A DNA stretch of 64,000 bases, taken from contig NZ_LMDP01000005.1 of assembly GCF_001425835.1 (NCBI RefSeq), forward strand, positions 145,742-209,741. Reading direction: 5' to 3'. Below are positions 8,059-16,934 of this stretch, piece by piece (positions within the stretch are counted from its first letter, which is position 1; each line of letters starts with the position of its first letter). Made by a program: the position numbers and the translations under genes. This DNA is from Afipia sp. Root123D2. GTDB taxonomy: Bacteria > Pseudomonadota > Alphaproteobacteria > Rhizobiales > Xanthobacteraceae. The notes under the pieces are model-generated. The model saw nothing but the letters and a program-made list of their open reading frames with translations. It did not search any database and had not been told where the DNA came from.

Positions 8059-8205
8059 GGTTTTGTCGCAATGCACTGGTTCGTTAATCGGTGATTTTGC
8101 GAATGCGGTGATGCCGCGTTGCCGGGATGTCGGATGAGGTTGTTACGGTGTTGAGGCATTCCCGTTCTCCGGCGTTACCGTCTTGCCGAATTGCGGTCTT
8201 GCCGC
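8056..8205 (+). repeat. Three direct iterons TGCGGT-NN-TG(C/T)CGC
   Basis: Copies at 8056-8069 (TGCGGTTTTGTCGC), 8104-8117 (TGCGGTGATGCCGC) and 8192-8205 (TGCGGTCTTGCCGC) lie in the parA-mobC divergent region. Each is itself palindromic (GCGG..CCGC); the third extends to a 7-bp stem ATTGCGG/CCGCAAT (8190-8208). The array has the look of a centromere or relaxosome-binding site. The ~530-bp region (7956-8485) holds no gene. Confidence 0.55.
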
Positions 8206-8301
8206 AATCAGGAGCTTGTGGATGGCACTGCGCGCCAGAAGGTTGGAGAGTTCATTCGGACAGCTTTTTTGGACGCAAGCGCCTTCATGCGCTGAGTGTC
8301 T

Positions 8302-8319
8302 AACATTCAGTGTATTAGA
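8302..8319 (+). promoter_or_regulatory. Candidate operator, copy 3 (upstream of mobC-relaxase)
   Basis: AACATTCAGTGTATTAGA, 15 of 18 bases identical to the repC2 copy and in the same orientation relative to its downstream gene. It sits within a larger palindrome TCTAA..TTAGA (8299-8319). No good -35 box is seen for a promoter at exactly this spot. Confidence 0.45.
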
Positions 8320-8485
8320 TATTGGTTGACAAGATACCGGTTTGTGGGCCAAACCGGGAAACGGCTGCTGAGCGCAGCCGAGGGCACTGACGCGCGACGC
8401 CGGCGTCCTGACGGAACGCCCGGCGTATTCGGCTTCGGTCTGACGACCGACGAGCCGCTCAACCGGAAAGAGTGTGGGGACGCGG

Positions 8486-8911
8486 ATGGCTGGCTCTGCA
8501 TCACTGAGACGCAAGCCGAGACTTCGGACCGAGCTCTCCGAGACAGATGAGCAGCGTCTGCAGGAGGCCGTCGCGTTGTTTGGCTTGCCGAAAGCCGAGG
8601 TGGTGCGTCGGCTGATCCGCGCCTCCGTCCAAGCAGGCCCCGCATTGTCGGCCGAAAACACGCGCGCTGTTGTGGAGTTGGCGAGCCAGGTGCGCATGGT
8701 CGGCCGCAATCTCGCGCAAGTCGTCAAGGCGATTCATCGCGGCCAAGCCGTTCGCATCGAAGACACCGAGCCGGTATGGCGAGGGCTGCACGAGGTCATC
8801 GCGGCGATCAACGACGAGCTGACTGAGATGACGGTCGCCTACGGGTCGAAACTACGTCGCGAGGCCAAGCTCGCGCTGTCGGCGGAGATCTCAGGCGAGG
8901 AATTGACGTGA
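8486..8911 (+). CDS. MobC-like relaxosome accessory protein
   Basis: A 141-residue DNA-binding accessory protein. The first third looks like a ribbon-helix-helix (RLRTELSETDEQRLQEAVALFGLP, KAEVVRRLIRASV in pieces), and the middle has the MobC-type pattern LASQVRMVGRNLAQVVKAIHRG. Such proteins bind oriT and help the relaxase to open the DNA. The stop overlaps the relaxase GTG start (GTGA, 8908-8911), so the pair is coupled. ATG 8486 was preferred over the GTG at 8474 on codon grounds, but the start is uncertain by four codons. Confidence 0.75.
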   Translation: MAGSASLRRKPRLRTELSETDEQRLQEAVALFGLPKAEVVRRLIRASVQAGPALSAENTRAVVELASQVRMVGRNLAQVVKAIHRGQAVRIEDTEPVWRGLHEVIAAINDELTEMTVAYGSKLRREAKLALSAEISGEELT

Positions 8912-11244
8912 GCCGTGCCGCACAGATCGTCTGGTGGCTTGAACAGGTCGAGGCGGCGCGTCGGGCAGTCGTGGAGGCGCGCGCGGAACGTCGGCGGCCG
9001 CGTCGGCCGGGCGATAACGTCCGCGCACGGCAAGTACACGTCGCGCCGCTTCCCAAGATGCCGCCGGCACAAGATATCATTCGCGGCGCGACAATTACGG
9101 GCGAGCGTGATGAGGAGCGGGCTCGCGCGATCCCGGCCGCGAGCGGAGGTGCCGGCGCAGGCCCTGGGGCCTCACCTTCGCGTGGGGCGCGGGGCTCGAT
9201 CTCCGGAGGCATCAGCGCCGGTGCTGGAGCCGGAGTGAACTCGACCGGGGGAGGGCAGGGCGGTCCTCTTGGTCGAGCCCGGCAGCTCGCTGCCGGCTAC
9301 CAGCCTGCCGTCATCAAGGTGGTTTCTTATGCGCGCGGTGCCGCGCGCGCCACGGCGACCGGCCAGTATGTGCAGCGCGAGGATGTTACGCTTGAGACCC
9401 ATGACGGGCGGCTGTTGACGGACCGGGAGGCCGTGGCCGAGGAGATGAAGGCTTGGTCGACCGACTTTTCGAAGCGCGCGGAAAGCCAAGACGTCGGCGC
9501 ATTCCGTCTCAAGGTTGCAGGTGTTGCAGATAACGCCGAAGGCCGAGCGTTTTGCGAGAAGGCGATCGCGTCCGCGTTCTCCGGACATCGTCACGCGACC
9601 CGCATCGATGTCGACGATAACGGACAGCTCGAAGCGCACGTTGTCGCGGCCATGGCCGGGAGCGGCAAGGAGCGATTCCGCATTCGAGAGGCTCAGGCCG
9701 CCGATCAGGAATACGACGCCAGACCACGCCGTCTCGATTCCGTTTCGGATGCCGCGGTTCGTGCCAGGATCGCAGCGGCCACAGGCATTGATGCGGAGAC
9801 TGTGGTCATTCGGCCCGGGGCGACGAGCCATGGCCGCGATGGCGTCACCTACAGGCTCAACAAGCTGATTGAGCGGGGTCCGGCGACCGACGATCGCGGG
9901 AAGAGCCTGTCCAACGTGGCGGATGCGCGGATTTCCGCCCGCGAATGGGGGCCGTCGCTTCGATCGCAATCCGCGCGCGATACCATGCACATGATCATTT
10001 CGGCGAAGGCCGGAACCGGTGTGACGGCCTTGGCCGACGCGGCGCGCGCCTTCCTGCACGACCGCTTCGCCGATCACAAATTCATGTTTGGCGTTCACAC
10101 GGATAAGGAATCGGCCGGGCATATTCACGCTCACGCCGTCATCACGGTGAAGAATGAATCCGGCCAGAAGATCCATCCTAATCCAGAGACTTTCCGGGAG
10201 TGGCGCGAGGCTTACGCGCAGCATGCCCAGGCGCAAGGCCTGAAGATCGTCGCAACCTCGGCGAAGGAGCGGGCCTCTTCGCAAAGCTATGGTCCGAAGG
10301 ATAAGGCAATCGTCGAGGCGGCGGATCGGCCGCGTCCTGCGCGAGAAGCCCGCGATCGTGCCTATGCCGCCGATCCCGGCAATCAACGTCTTATCGACAA
10401 TGCCCGGCAGCGGATCCGGGTGGCGAAAACAAACCCCATCCGCCTGCCGATGTCGGCGCCGGATCGCAAAGTCGTGAACGAGGGCATCGTCGCCTGGAGG
10501 ACCGTTGCGGCGGAGCAGCCTTCAAACGGCGTAGCAAAGGATATGCTCGAGCGGCTGTTGATGGCGCAGACCGTCGGTGGCATCCTGCACACGATTGGCA
10601 AACGTGTGGAGTATTTGGTTAAGGAGGGCGAGATGCCAATTACATCGGAGCAGATGGTCCAGGATTTACGCATCATGAATGATGCGGTCTCCCGGACTAG
10701 CGATCTCTTAGATGGAGAGACGAAGCAGCAATTTCGCGAAACGTCGGGGCGCTACCTGGAAACGCTCGCCAATCGGATTGATCTGCAACGCCTGCAGGAG
10801 CGTGGCGTACAGCAACTCAGCCCGGCGGACGTCGAGGCTGTAGTTGGCACGAACGCCGATCGGCTCATCGAGAACGCCCAGGAAATCCGCGTCAAGGAAG
10901 AACGGGAAGCGACATCTGCGGAGCGTCTCGCGAATCGTGCAATCGACGTCGAGCGGCGGCAGGAGGCGCGAGGGAGTATTGATCCTACTTCGCAAGAGGA
11001 ATTGAAAGCGGAAAGGGCCATCGTTGTTGGCTCGCAACAATCCGCGGCGCGTGAAGCTCGAGAGGCGGCCGCGGCGGTCGAGGCAGCGCAGGCGATCGCG
11101 GAACATCCGGCGCAGCCGCTGCCAATATCCCTGATCCAGACCGATGCCTTGGCGAAGCTTCGCGCGGAGCAGGAAAAAATCGTGCGTGAGCTCGAAGCCG
11201 AAAAGCCAAGCTTGCAATCAATCAAAGGCCAAAGGCGCAGTTGA
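8908..11244 (+). CDS. VirD2/MobP-like relaxase (mobilisation nuclease)
   Basis: Transesterase that nicks oriT and pilots the transferred strand. The protein has 778 residues. A Gly/Ala-rich low-complexity stretch covers about 75-120; the relaxase domain follows at ~130-450. It has a motif-I-like SYARG..GQY (Tyr141, Tyr154, one of which may be the catalytic Tyr) and a clear metal-binding motif III, HTDKESAGHIHAHAVI, with His397, Asp399, His405, His407 and His409. Residues ~600-778 are charged and helical, possibly coiled coil, with repeated REA/EAA segments. No coupling protein or type IV secretion genes lie in the window, so the element may be mobilisable rather than self-transmissible. Confidence 0.88.
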   Translation: MSRAAQIVWWLEQVEAARRAVVEARAERRRPRRPGDNVRARQVHVAPLPKMPPAQDIIRGATITGERDEERARAIPAASGGAGAGPGASPSRGARGSISGGISAGAGAGVNSTGGGQGGPLGRARQLAAGYQPAVIKVVSYARGAARATATGQYVQREDVTLETHDGRLLTDREAVAEEMKAWSTDFSKRAESQDVGAFRLKVAGVADNAEGRAFCEKAIASAFSGHRHATRIDVDDNGQLEAHVVAAMAGSGKERFRIREAQAADQEYDARPRRLDSVSDAAVRARIAAATGIDAETVVIRPGATSHGRDGVTYRLNKLIERGPATDDRGKSLSNVADARISAREWGPSLRSQSARDTMHMIISAKAGTGVTALADAARAFLHDRFADHKFMFGVHTDKESAGHIHAHAVITVKNESGQKIHPNPETFREWREAYAQHAQAQGLKIVATSAKERASSQSYGPKDKAIVEAADRPRPAREARDRAYAADPGNQRLIDNARQRIRVAKTNPIRLPMSAPDRKVVNEGIVAWRTVAAEQPSNGVAKDMLERLLMAQTVGGILHTIGKRVEYLVKEGEMPITSEQMVQDLRIMNDAVSRTSDLLDGETKQQFRETSGRYLETLANRIDLQRLQERGVQQLSPADVEAVVGTNADRLIENAQEIRVKEEREATSAERLANRAIDVERRQEARGSIDPTSQEELKAERAIVVGSQQSAAREAREAAAAVEAAQAIAEHPAQPLPISLIQTDALAKLRAEQEKIVRELEAEKPSLQSIKGQRRS

Positions 11245-11354
11245 GGGGGAATATTACCAGCGATCTCTAAAAGGAATCGCAAATATGATTGCTACGCGTT
11301 TGAACGCGCTCGCTAAGGGTGATTGAAATGTTCCTGGAGTTTGCTACGGAGATC

Positions 11355-12089
11355 CTAGCCCAAAATCTTTAGACGCATGGCGATTGCGATCGCATGTGTC
11401 TTGTTAACAGCATCAAGTTTCTCGCGAGCGGAAGCGATGTGTTTCGCTACCGTCGGTCGAGAAATGCCGAGAATGACCGAGATTTCCCAATCGGTTTTTC
11501 CCTCCCCAGCCCAGAGAAGACAGTCAAATTCACGAGGTGAAAGCTTATTGCTGCGCGTTGATCTCGGACGACGTAAACACAACCAATGCCCGATGGCAAA
11601 ATTTGCAAGAAACGTAAGGGCTGATCGGTCGTTACTGCTGAGATCGTCCTTTGCTCCGCCGAAGGACAATGCCGCTGACCGCTGATCAAGCGTCGTGACC
11701 GGGATCACGAAGCCTTCGACTAACCCAAAGTCGGCAGCTTCCCCTCCGATTATCCGCGCGTTGTCTGGCTCCGAACACGACTTGTAACTTTCAGCCCAGG
11801 AAAAGGCATTTCGATCCTTTTGAAGGCGACCAACGATCGGGTCGCGCGGAAGATAATTTTGAGCGACGTATCTGGTCGCCCAGGCTTTGGGAAAATGTTG
11901 CACCATAGAGCGGGTTCGTATCTCGGTCCTTGAATTTTGCATATCAGCTGGTGGTACGATTCCACCAAATACTGAAGCAAACCCGTAACTATTGGCGATG
12001 CTTATAAGACAATCTTGAAGGGCGCTTTGGTCGACCGCTTGCTCTATCAGCGAGATAACTTCCCAGGTGCTCCAAAATAAGTCTGTCAT
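11355..12089 (-). CDS. LuxR-family quorum-sensing-type regulator (solo)
   Basis: A 244-residue LuxR-type regulator: an autoinducer-binding-like N-terminal domain (residues ~1-165, with a YLPRDPIV segment matching the conserved Y-x2-x-DP pattern) and a LuxR HTH near the C-terminus (KLSPREFDCLLWAGEGKTDW, then EISVILGISRPTVAKHIASA). The start ATG 12089 (MTDLFW) removes 16 residues of poor quality. No luxI synthase is in the window, so this is an orphan or its partner lies elsewhere. It converges with the relaxase gene, a position where TraR-like control of transfer would be expected. The ligand is unknown. Confidence 0.85.
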   Translation of the reverse strand: MTDLFWSTWEVISLIEQAVDQSALQDCLISIANSYGFASVFGGIVPPADMQNSRTEIRTRSMVQHFPKAWATRYVAQNYLPRDPIVGRLQKDRNAFSWAESYKSCSEPDNARIIGGEAADFGLVEGFVIPVTTLDQRSAALSFGGAKDDLSSNDRSALTFLANFAIGHWLCLRRPRSTRSNKLSPREFDCLLWAGEGKTDWEISVILGISRPTVAKHIASAREKLDAVNKTHAIAIAMRLKILG

Positions 12090-12290
12090 TCTCAGGCCCC
12101 CGCGACTGATCATGTTCCGAGTAGATCCGTCTCGCAAAAGGCGGATGAGAGGGTCTCCCGCGACGCGCGAGATTCTAAGTGCAGAAGTGGTTCGGTATAG
12201 CGGTCGGGCGGCGCCATTATCAAACCAAGAAAAATGTTACTAGAATTCGGCGAAAGAGGAGTGTGATATTTTGTGTTTATCGCCAGCTAT

Positions 12291-12303
12291 AGAACCTGGT
12301 TCT
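12291..12303. promoter_or_regulatory. 13-bp palindrome in the LuxR / response-regulator divergent region
   Basis: AGAACCTGGTTCT (perfect 5-bp arms around CTG) lies 36 bp before the response regulator start. It is a possible operator for that operon. No direct evidence of a binder. Confidence 0.3.
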
Positions 12304-12338
12304 CGTGTGTACGGTGCCTGTAGGTTCGGGGTTTAGCG

Positions 12339-12998
12339 ATGCGCGTTCTGCTTTTGGAAGATGATGCGATGATCGGCGAGGGCCTTTCCCGGACGCTTGC
12401 GGAGGAAGGCATGTCGGTGGATTGGGTGCGCGCCGGCGGAGAGGCGGAAGCCGCGCTCGCCGATAGCGGACATGCGATTGTGCTGCTCGACCTCGGGCTG
12501 CCTGGCGCTGAAGGTTTCGATCTTTTGAAGGCGGCGCGGAGCCGGGGGTTCGATACACCTGTGCTGATCATCACGGCGCGCGACGGGCTCGACCATCGGG
12601 TGGCCGGGCTCGATCTCGGCGCGGACGATTATCTCGTCAAACCCTTCGAGACACGGGAGTTGCTCGCCAGAATGCGCGCAGTCCTCCGCCGCCGGGCGGG
12701 CAGGGCGACATCGTACCTGGTGGCGGGCGCGATTGAGCTCAATACCGAGACGCATGAGTTGTCGCATGCTGATATCGTGCAGGTGTTGCCCGCCCGCGAG
12801 TACGCTTTAATGCACGCCTTGATGGAGCGCCCGGGTCGTATTCTTTCCCGCGCACAGGTGGAGGAGCGTATTTACGGCTGGGGAGAAGAGGTGGAAAGCA
12901 ACGCGGTCGATGCCCTGATCTACTCGATACGACGCAAATTCGGGAAGGACATCATCTTCAATGTGAGGGGGGCGGGCTGGATGGTACAAAAATCATGA
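12339..12998 (+). CDS. OmpR/QseB-type response regulator
   Basis: Two-domain response regulator of 219 residues. The receiver domain has the acidic pair LLEDDA, the phosphoacceptor Asp51 (VLLDLGLPGAEG) and the conserved Lys (LVKPFE). The C-terminal winged helix ends in RGAGWMV, typical of QseB/PmrA-like proteins. The stop overlaps the start of the histidine kinase by 4 bp. It heads an apparent operon with the kinase, PepSY and COG4705 genes, so these are its likely targets. Confidence 0.93.
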   Translation: MRVLLLEDDAMIGEGLSRTLAEEGMSVDWVRAGGEAEAALADSGHAIVLLDLGLPGAEGFDLLKAARSRGFDTPVLIITARDGLDHRVAGLDLGADDYLVKPFETRELLARMRAVLRRRAGRATSYLVAGAIELNTETHELSHADIVQVLPAREYALMHALMERPGRILSRAQVEERIYGWGEEVESNAVDALIYSIRRKFGKDIIFNVRGAGWMVQKS

Positions 12999-14308
12999 CG
13001 ACGGTATCGCTCCGGCGAGCAACCCTTGTCTCGATGACCGTTCTTCTGACCTTGGTCGGCGCCGCCGCGATGTTGCTCGCCTACAAGCTTGCGCGTGACG
13101 AAGCCGCTGATTTTCTTGACGGACAGTTACGCCAGGTTGCACTCAACGCCGGTTTGGGTCTTCCCGATGCTGACGCGCCGCCGGCCAGCGATCAGGATCC
13201 GGAAGATCAGATTGCGGTAACGATCTGGAAGGGTGGCGTCGTTGCCCACACCACGCTTCGCGGTCTCGATATCGCGCGGCCGAGCAAGCCCGGCTTTGAA
13301 AATGTCGTCATCGTAGGCGAGCCCTGGCGGGTCTATTCGACGGACAACGACACCTGGACCGTGCAGGTCGCGCAGCGCGACAAGGTTCGTCAGGAATTTG
13401 CTCGAAGCGCCGCCGTGGGAGCCGCAGCTCCCATCCTGATCGTGATACCGCTGTCCTGGCTCGTCGTTGGTTGGGCGCTGAACCGGATGCTTGGACGGCT
13501 GGACACTCTGGCGCGGGATATTGCGAATCGAAGCGCGGTGGCGGCCGCAGCCATTCCCCTCACCGGAATTCCGGTCGAAGTGGCGCCCTTGGTCGAAAGC
13601 ATGAACGGCCTGATCGTGCGCCTGCGCGCCGCCGTGGAAGCGCAGAAGCGATTTCTCTCCGACGCGGCGCATGAACTCCGCACCCCGCTCGCCGCGATGC
13701 AAATCCAGGTGGATAACCTCAAGATCAACAGCTCCGGTTCGGTCGGAGCGGAATTCGAGGCTGGCAAGGCGGCACTTGCGCAGGGCGTGAAGCGCGCGAG
13801 CGCCCTTGTCGGTCAACTGCTGCGGCTGGCGCGCCTCGACGAGCCCGTAGCACCCCTCAGCGAAACGGTTGAGGTGGGTCCGCTGCTGCTCGACTGCGTC
13901 GGCGATCATGTCGTGCTGGCCGAACACAAGGGCATCGATCTCGGGGCCCGGATGGAGACGTCCGCGACGCTGCATGGTTCGGTCGAGGAATTGCGCGTTC
14001 TGTTCGCAAATCTGATCGATAACGCCGTGCGGTACACGCCATCCGGCGGGCAGGTGGACATTTCCCTGACTCTGCGCGACGGGCGAAGCGTTGTCGAGGT
14101 TCTGGATACGGGTACCGGTCTGCCGCCCGGCGCCATTTCCCGCATCTTCGATCGGTTCTATCGCGCGTCGCCGCCGGACGTCGAGGGAACCGGTCTGGGG
14201 CTGGCGATCGCGCGGCGAATTGCCGAGCGCAATGGTCTTGTCCTGACCGTCGAGAACCGCCCCGACGGGGCAGCCGGCGTTCTCGCGCGCGTCACATTAC
14301 CGGCATAG
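12995..14308 (+). CDS. Sensor histidine kinase, QseC/PmrB-like
   Basis: Membrane sensor kinase of 437 residues, partner of the preceding regulator. It has two transmembrane segments (about 10-32 and 140-162) around a ~105-residue periplasmic domain rich in Asp/Glu, a HAMP-like linker, and an H-box FLSDAAHELRTPLAAMQ with His226. The ATPase domain has N-box NLIDNAVRYTP, DTGTGLP and GLGLAIARRI. The acidic periplasmic domain and the PepSY neighbour suggest sensing of cations, cationic peptides or envelope stress; the signal is not known. Confidence 0.93.
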   Translation: MTTVSLRRATLVSMTVLLTLVGAAAMLLAYKLARDEAADFLDGQLRQVALNAGLGLPDADAPPASDQDPEDQIAVTIWKGGVVAHTTLRGLDIARPSKPGFENVVIVGEPWRVYSTDNDTWTVQVAQRDKVRQEFARSAAVGAAAPILIVIPLSWLVVGWALNRMLGRLDTLARDIANRSAVAAAAIPLTGIPVEVAPLVESMNGLIVRLRAAVEAQKRFLSDAAHELRTPLAAMQIQVDNLKINSSGSVGAEFEAGKAALAQGVKRASALVGQLLRLARLDEPVAPLSETVEVGPLLLDCVGDHVVLAEHKGIDLGARMETSATLHGSVEELRVLFANLIDNAVRYTPSGGQVDISLTLRDGRSVVEVLDTGTGLPPGAISRIFDRFYRASPPDVEGTGLGLAIARRIAERNGLVLTVENRPDGAAGVLARVTLPA

Positions 14309-14441
14309 CGCACTTTTCTCTTCTCGCCGCACCCATGCTCATTCTGTCCTCAGTCTCCGGGGCCATGGTCACCTCATCGGAGCGGGCCGTCGCCGACGCG
14401 CCGCGCATCCGTTCGCAAGCGGGGGCGAATTGGAGAGACAC

Positions 14442-14759
14442 ATGATCAGGACTACCCCGTACCGCCTGGGCGCCTTGGGCGCCGCAGGTATCTTGCTGGC
14501 GCTCATGGTGCCGGCGCTGGCCTACACCGGTCAAAAGCTTGCCGGTCAAGCGAAGGTCACCATCACGCAGGCCCGGGAAACCGCTCTCAAGGCCCATCCC
14601 GGCAAGATCACGGACGAAGAGCTTGAGCGCGAATCCGGAGGCAGTGGCCTGCGTTATTCGTTCGACATCAAGAACGGCTCGCGGACGCAGGAAGTCGGCG
14701 TCGATGCCGCGAGCGGCAAGGTACTCGAAAACAAGACAGAAGGTCCCCATCCGGACTGA
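14442..14759 (+). CDS. Secreted PepSY-domain protein
   Basis: A 105-residue exported protein: signal peptide/anchor at ~8-28 (LGALGAAGILLALMVPALA), then one PepSY domain (ITQARETALKAHPGKI, then YSFDIKNGSRTQEVGVDAASGKVLENK in pieces). PepSY proteins are periplasmic inhibitors or metal/stress-linked proteins often encoded beside QseBC-like systems. ATG 14442 has GGAGAG 5 bp upstream. A near-identical but broken copy lies at 44695-44930, and a C-terminal remnant of a related gene at 42791-42913. Confidence 0.88.
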   Translation: MIRTTPYRLGALGAAGILLALMVPALAYTGQKLAGQAKVTITQARETALKAHPGKITDEELERESGGSGLRYSFDIKNGSRTQEVGVDAASGKVLENKTEGPHPD

Positions 14760-14836
14760 CCGCAGCATGTCCCACGAACAAACCCGGTGCGTCCTCGCAC
14801 GCGCCGGGTGGCCGGCTACATAACGGAAATGCAATC

Positions 14837-15595
14837 ATGACCCCAGCCCAGAAATTCGCATTGAGCAAAGTCCCTGAAGTTACGCTCGGCTTCTGGATCA
14901 TCAAAATTCTTGCCACAACGCTCGGCGAGACTGGCGGTGATACCGTCACCATGACGCTGAATTGGGGTTATTTGGCGGGGACAGCCTTGTTCGCGGTGCT
15001 GCTCATCGCGTTCGTGATCGCACAGATCGTCGCGAAGCGCTTTCATCCGTTTCTCTACTGGGCGACCATCGTGGCCTCGACCACCTTTGGCACCACGATG
15101 GCCGACTTCGCCGACCGATCGCTCGGGATCGGTTATACCGGAGGCTCATCGCTGCTGTTTCTCTGCCTCGTGAGCGTCCTCGGGCTTTGGTACTGGTCGG
15201 AGGGGACGGTATCGGTCAACACCGTCTCTACGCCGAAGGTCGAGGCATTTTACTGGGGAGCGATCACGTTCTCGCAAACCCTCGGCACTGCGCTCGGCGA
15301 CTGGCTGGCCGACACCGGCGGCCTTGGTTATGAAGGGGGCGCTCTCGTCTTTGCGGCCGGGCTGGCCGTCGTTGTCGCACTCTATTATCGCACAAACGTG
15401 TCGCGGGTGCTGCTGTTCTGGGCGGCCTTCATTCTGACCCGTCCGCTCGGCGCGACGGTCGGCGACTTCCTCGATAAACCGGTCGCTGCCGGGGGTCTCA
15501 GTCTCAGCAGGCCGCTCGCATCGGCCGTGATCGCAGCCTTCATCCTTGCGTGCCTGATCCTGTTGCCGCAGCGCGCGGGCAAGCATCCGGCGTGA
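14837..15595 (+). CDS. COG4705-type multi-pass membrane protein, copy A
   Basis: An integral membrane protein of 252 residues and about 7-8 hydrophobic segments, related to uncharacterised COG4705. It has an internal four-fold motif G-x-x-x-(G/A)-D: Asp35 (TLGETGGD), Asp90 (TFGTTMAD), Asp155 (TLGTALGD) and Asp210 (PLGATVGD), spaced 55, 65 and 55 residues apart. This looks like a duplicated two-helix unit with buried acidic residues, as in ion-binding carriers; transport is only inferred. It follows PepSY in the two-component operon and is in tandem with copy B. Confidence 0.8.
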   Translation: MTPAQKFALSKVPEVTLGFWIIKILATTLGETGGDTVTMTLNWGYLAGTALFAVLLIAFVIAQIVAKRFHPFLYWATIVASTTFGTTMADFADRSLGIGYTGGSSLLFLCLVSVLGLWYWSEGTVSVNTVSTPKVEAFYWGAITFSQTLGTALGDWLADTGGLGYEGGALVFAAGLAVVVALYYRTNVSRVLLFWAAFILTRPLGATVGDFLDKPVAAGGLSLSRPLASAVIAAFILACLILLPQRAGKHPA

Positions 15596-15756
15596 CGCTA
15601 CTGCGTCGGCAAGCGATGGCGATCCTCATGAGCGTTCGCAAATTTTCAAGCGTGGCGCGTCGAGCGATGCAGAATCCGTAGCCGTCGGAGAGCGGCTCCC
15701 ATGTTCAATTTGTCAATTTGTCGTTCAATCAGCAATCGTTGTTCGGAGAAAGCCGC

Positions 15757-16551
15757 ATGGACAGAATCGTCAGCACGGAAGCCAGCAAGGTGCCGGCAAT
15801 CACGCTCGGATTCTGGGTCATCAAGATATTCGCGACCACCCTGGGCGAGGTAGGCGGCAACGCGGTGACGTTGACGTTGGGTCTCGGCTATCTGATCGGC
15901 ACCGCGATCTTTGCCACCGTATTGATTGCGGCCGTGAGTGCTCAGATAAGGGCGAAGCGATTTCAGCCCTTCCTGTACTGGGCCGCCATCACCGCGACCA
16001 CGCTCGCCGGAACGACGCTTGCCGACTTGGTCGATCGTTCGCTCGGCATTGGCTATCTCGGCGGCTCCCTGTCGCTCTTCACGATGGTCATGGCGACACT
16101 GGGCTTGTGGTACTGGTTGCTCGGCTCCGTCTCCGTCGAAACCGTTACGTCGCCCAAAGTCGAAGCGTTCTACTGGGCGACCATCATGTTCTCGCAGACC
16201 CTCGGCACGGCGCTCGGCGACTGGATGGCAGATGACACCGGGCTCGGTTACAACGGCAGCGCGCTTGTGATTGCCCTCGTCTTGGCAATCGTCGCCGTTC
16301 TTTACTTCTTCACGAAAATGTCCCGCACCACATTGTTCTGGGCGGCTTTCATCCTGACGCGTCCGCTGGGCGCCACAATTGCCAACTCGCTTGACAAGCC
16401 GGTCGCCGCCGGGGGGCTTGCCGTTGGCGACTTTTCCGTCTCGGCAGCCCTCATCGTCGTCATTACCGTTTGCATTCTCGTTATTCCGCAGCGGCCGGGG
16501 CGGCATCCCGGCGCATATTCGCGAGTCTCCGAACTTCGCGGACTCGATTGA
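15757..16551 (+). CDS. COG4705-type multi-pass membrane protein, copy B (two Asp replaced)
   Basis: A 264-residue paralogue in tandem with copy A, aligned without gaps through the first 210 residues. Of the four motif aspartates, the second (Asp90) and third (Asp155) are kept, but the first and fourth are asparagine (Asn35 in EVGGN, Asn210 in GATIAN). Copies A and B may therefore work as a heteromeric pair or have different substrates. ATG 15757 has GGAGAAAG ~8 bp upstream; an in-frame ATG at 15718 was rejected for lack of a binding site. Confidence 0.8.
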   Translation: MDRIVSTEASKVPAITLGFWVIKIFATTLGEVGGNAVTLTLGLGYLIGTAIFATVLIAAVSAQIRAKRFQPFLYWAAITATTLAGTTLADLVDRSLGIGYLGGSLSLFTMVMATLGLWYWLLGSVSVETVTSPKVEAFYWATIMFSQTLGTALGDWMADDTGLGYNGSALVIALVLAIVAVLYFFTKMSRTTLFWAAFILTRPLGATIANSLDKPVAAGGLAVGDFSVSAALIVVITVCILVIPQRPGRHPGAYSRVSELRGLD

Positions 16552-16590
16552 TCGCGGAATAGACTCCCGACATCACCATGGAGTTCTCAA

Positions 16591-16842
16591 ATGGAGGAGC
16601 ATCGTTCCACACCGCGCCGCCGGGTCTTGAAGGCTGCAACGATCGCGTTTGGTGGAGGCGCAATCAGTTGCACGGTTCGGAATCTTTCCGAGTACGGCGC
16701 CTCGCTAGATGTGACATCACCGATCGGAATTCCCGACGTCTTTTCGCTGCTGATGGATAGCGGCTCGCAGCATTGCCGGCTGATCTGGCGCAAGGAGAGA
16801 CGTATAGGTGTTCGCTTCACTGGGGCGAATAGCGAAAACTAG
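16591..16842 (+). CDS. PilZ-domain protein 1
   Basis: An 83-residue single PilZ domain with the c-di-GMP signature RRRVLK (residues ~9-14) and NLSEYGASL (D/N-x-S-x-x-G). It is a stand-alone adaptor that could link c-di-GMP to the surrounding envelope genes. A paralogue lies at 34105-34365, also next to a COG4705 gene. It is transcribed with the upstream COG4705 pair but separated by ~40 bp. Confidence 0.85.
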   Translation: MEEHRSTPRRRVLKAATIAFGGGAISCTVRNLSEYGASLDVTSPIGIPDVFSLLMDSGSQHCRLIWRKERRIGVRFTGANSEN

Positions 16843-16934
16843 GAACGACAATGTATACTCGATCGCGGCGCGACGTCCCCGAAAGGCTTTCATCAGGTGG
16901 TCGATATAGGCAATCATGTCGCGAGGAGATCCAG

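Noticed and set aside
8908..11244. TraA-type relaxase-helicase
   Set aside because: No helicase Walker motifs in the C-terminal part and the length is too short; a VirD2/MobP-like relaxase fits better.
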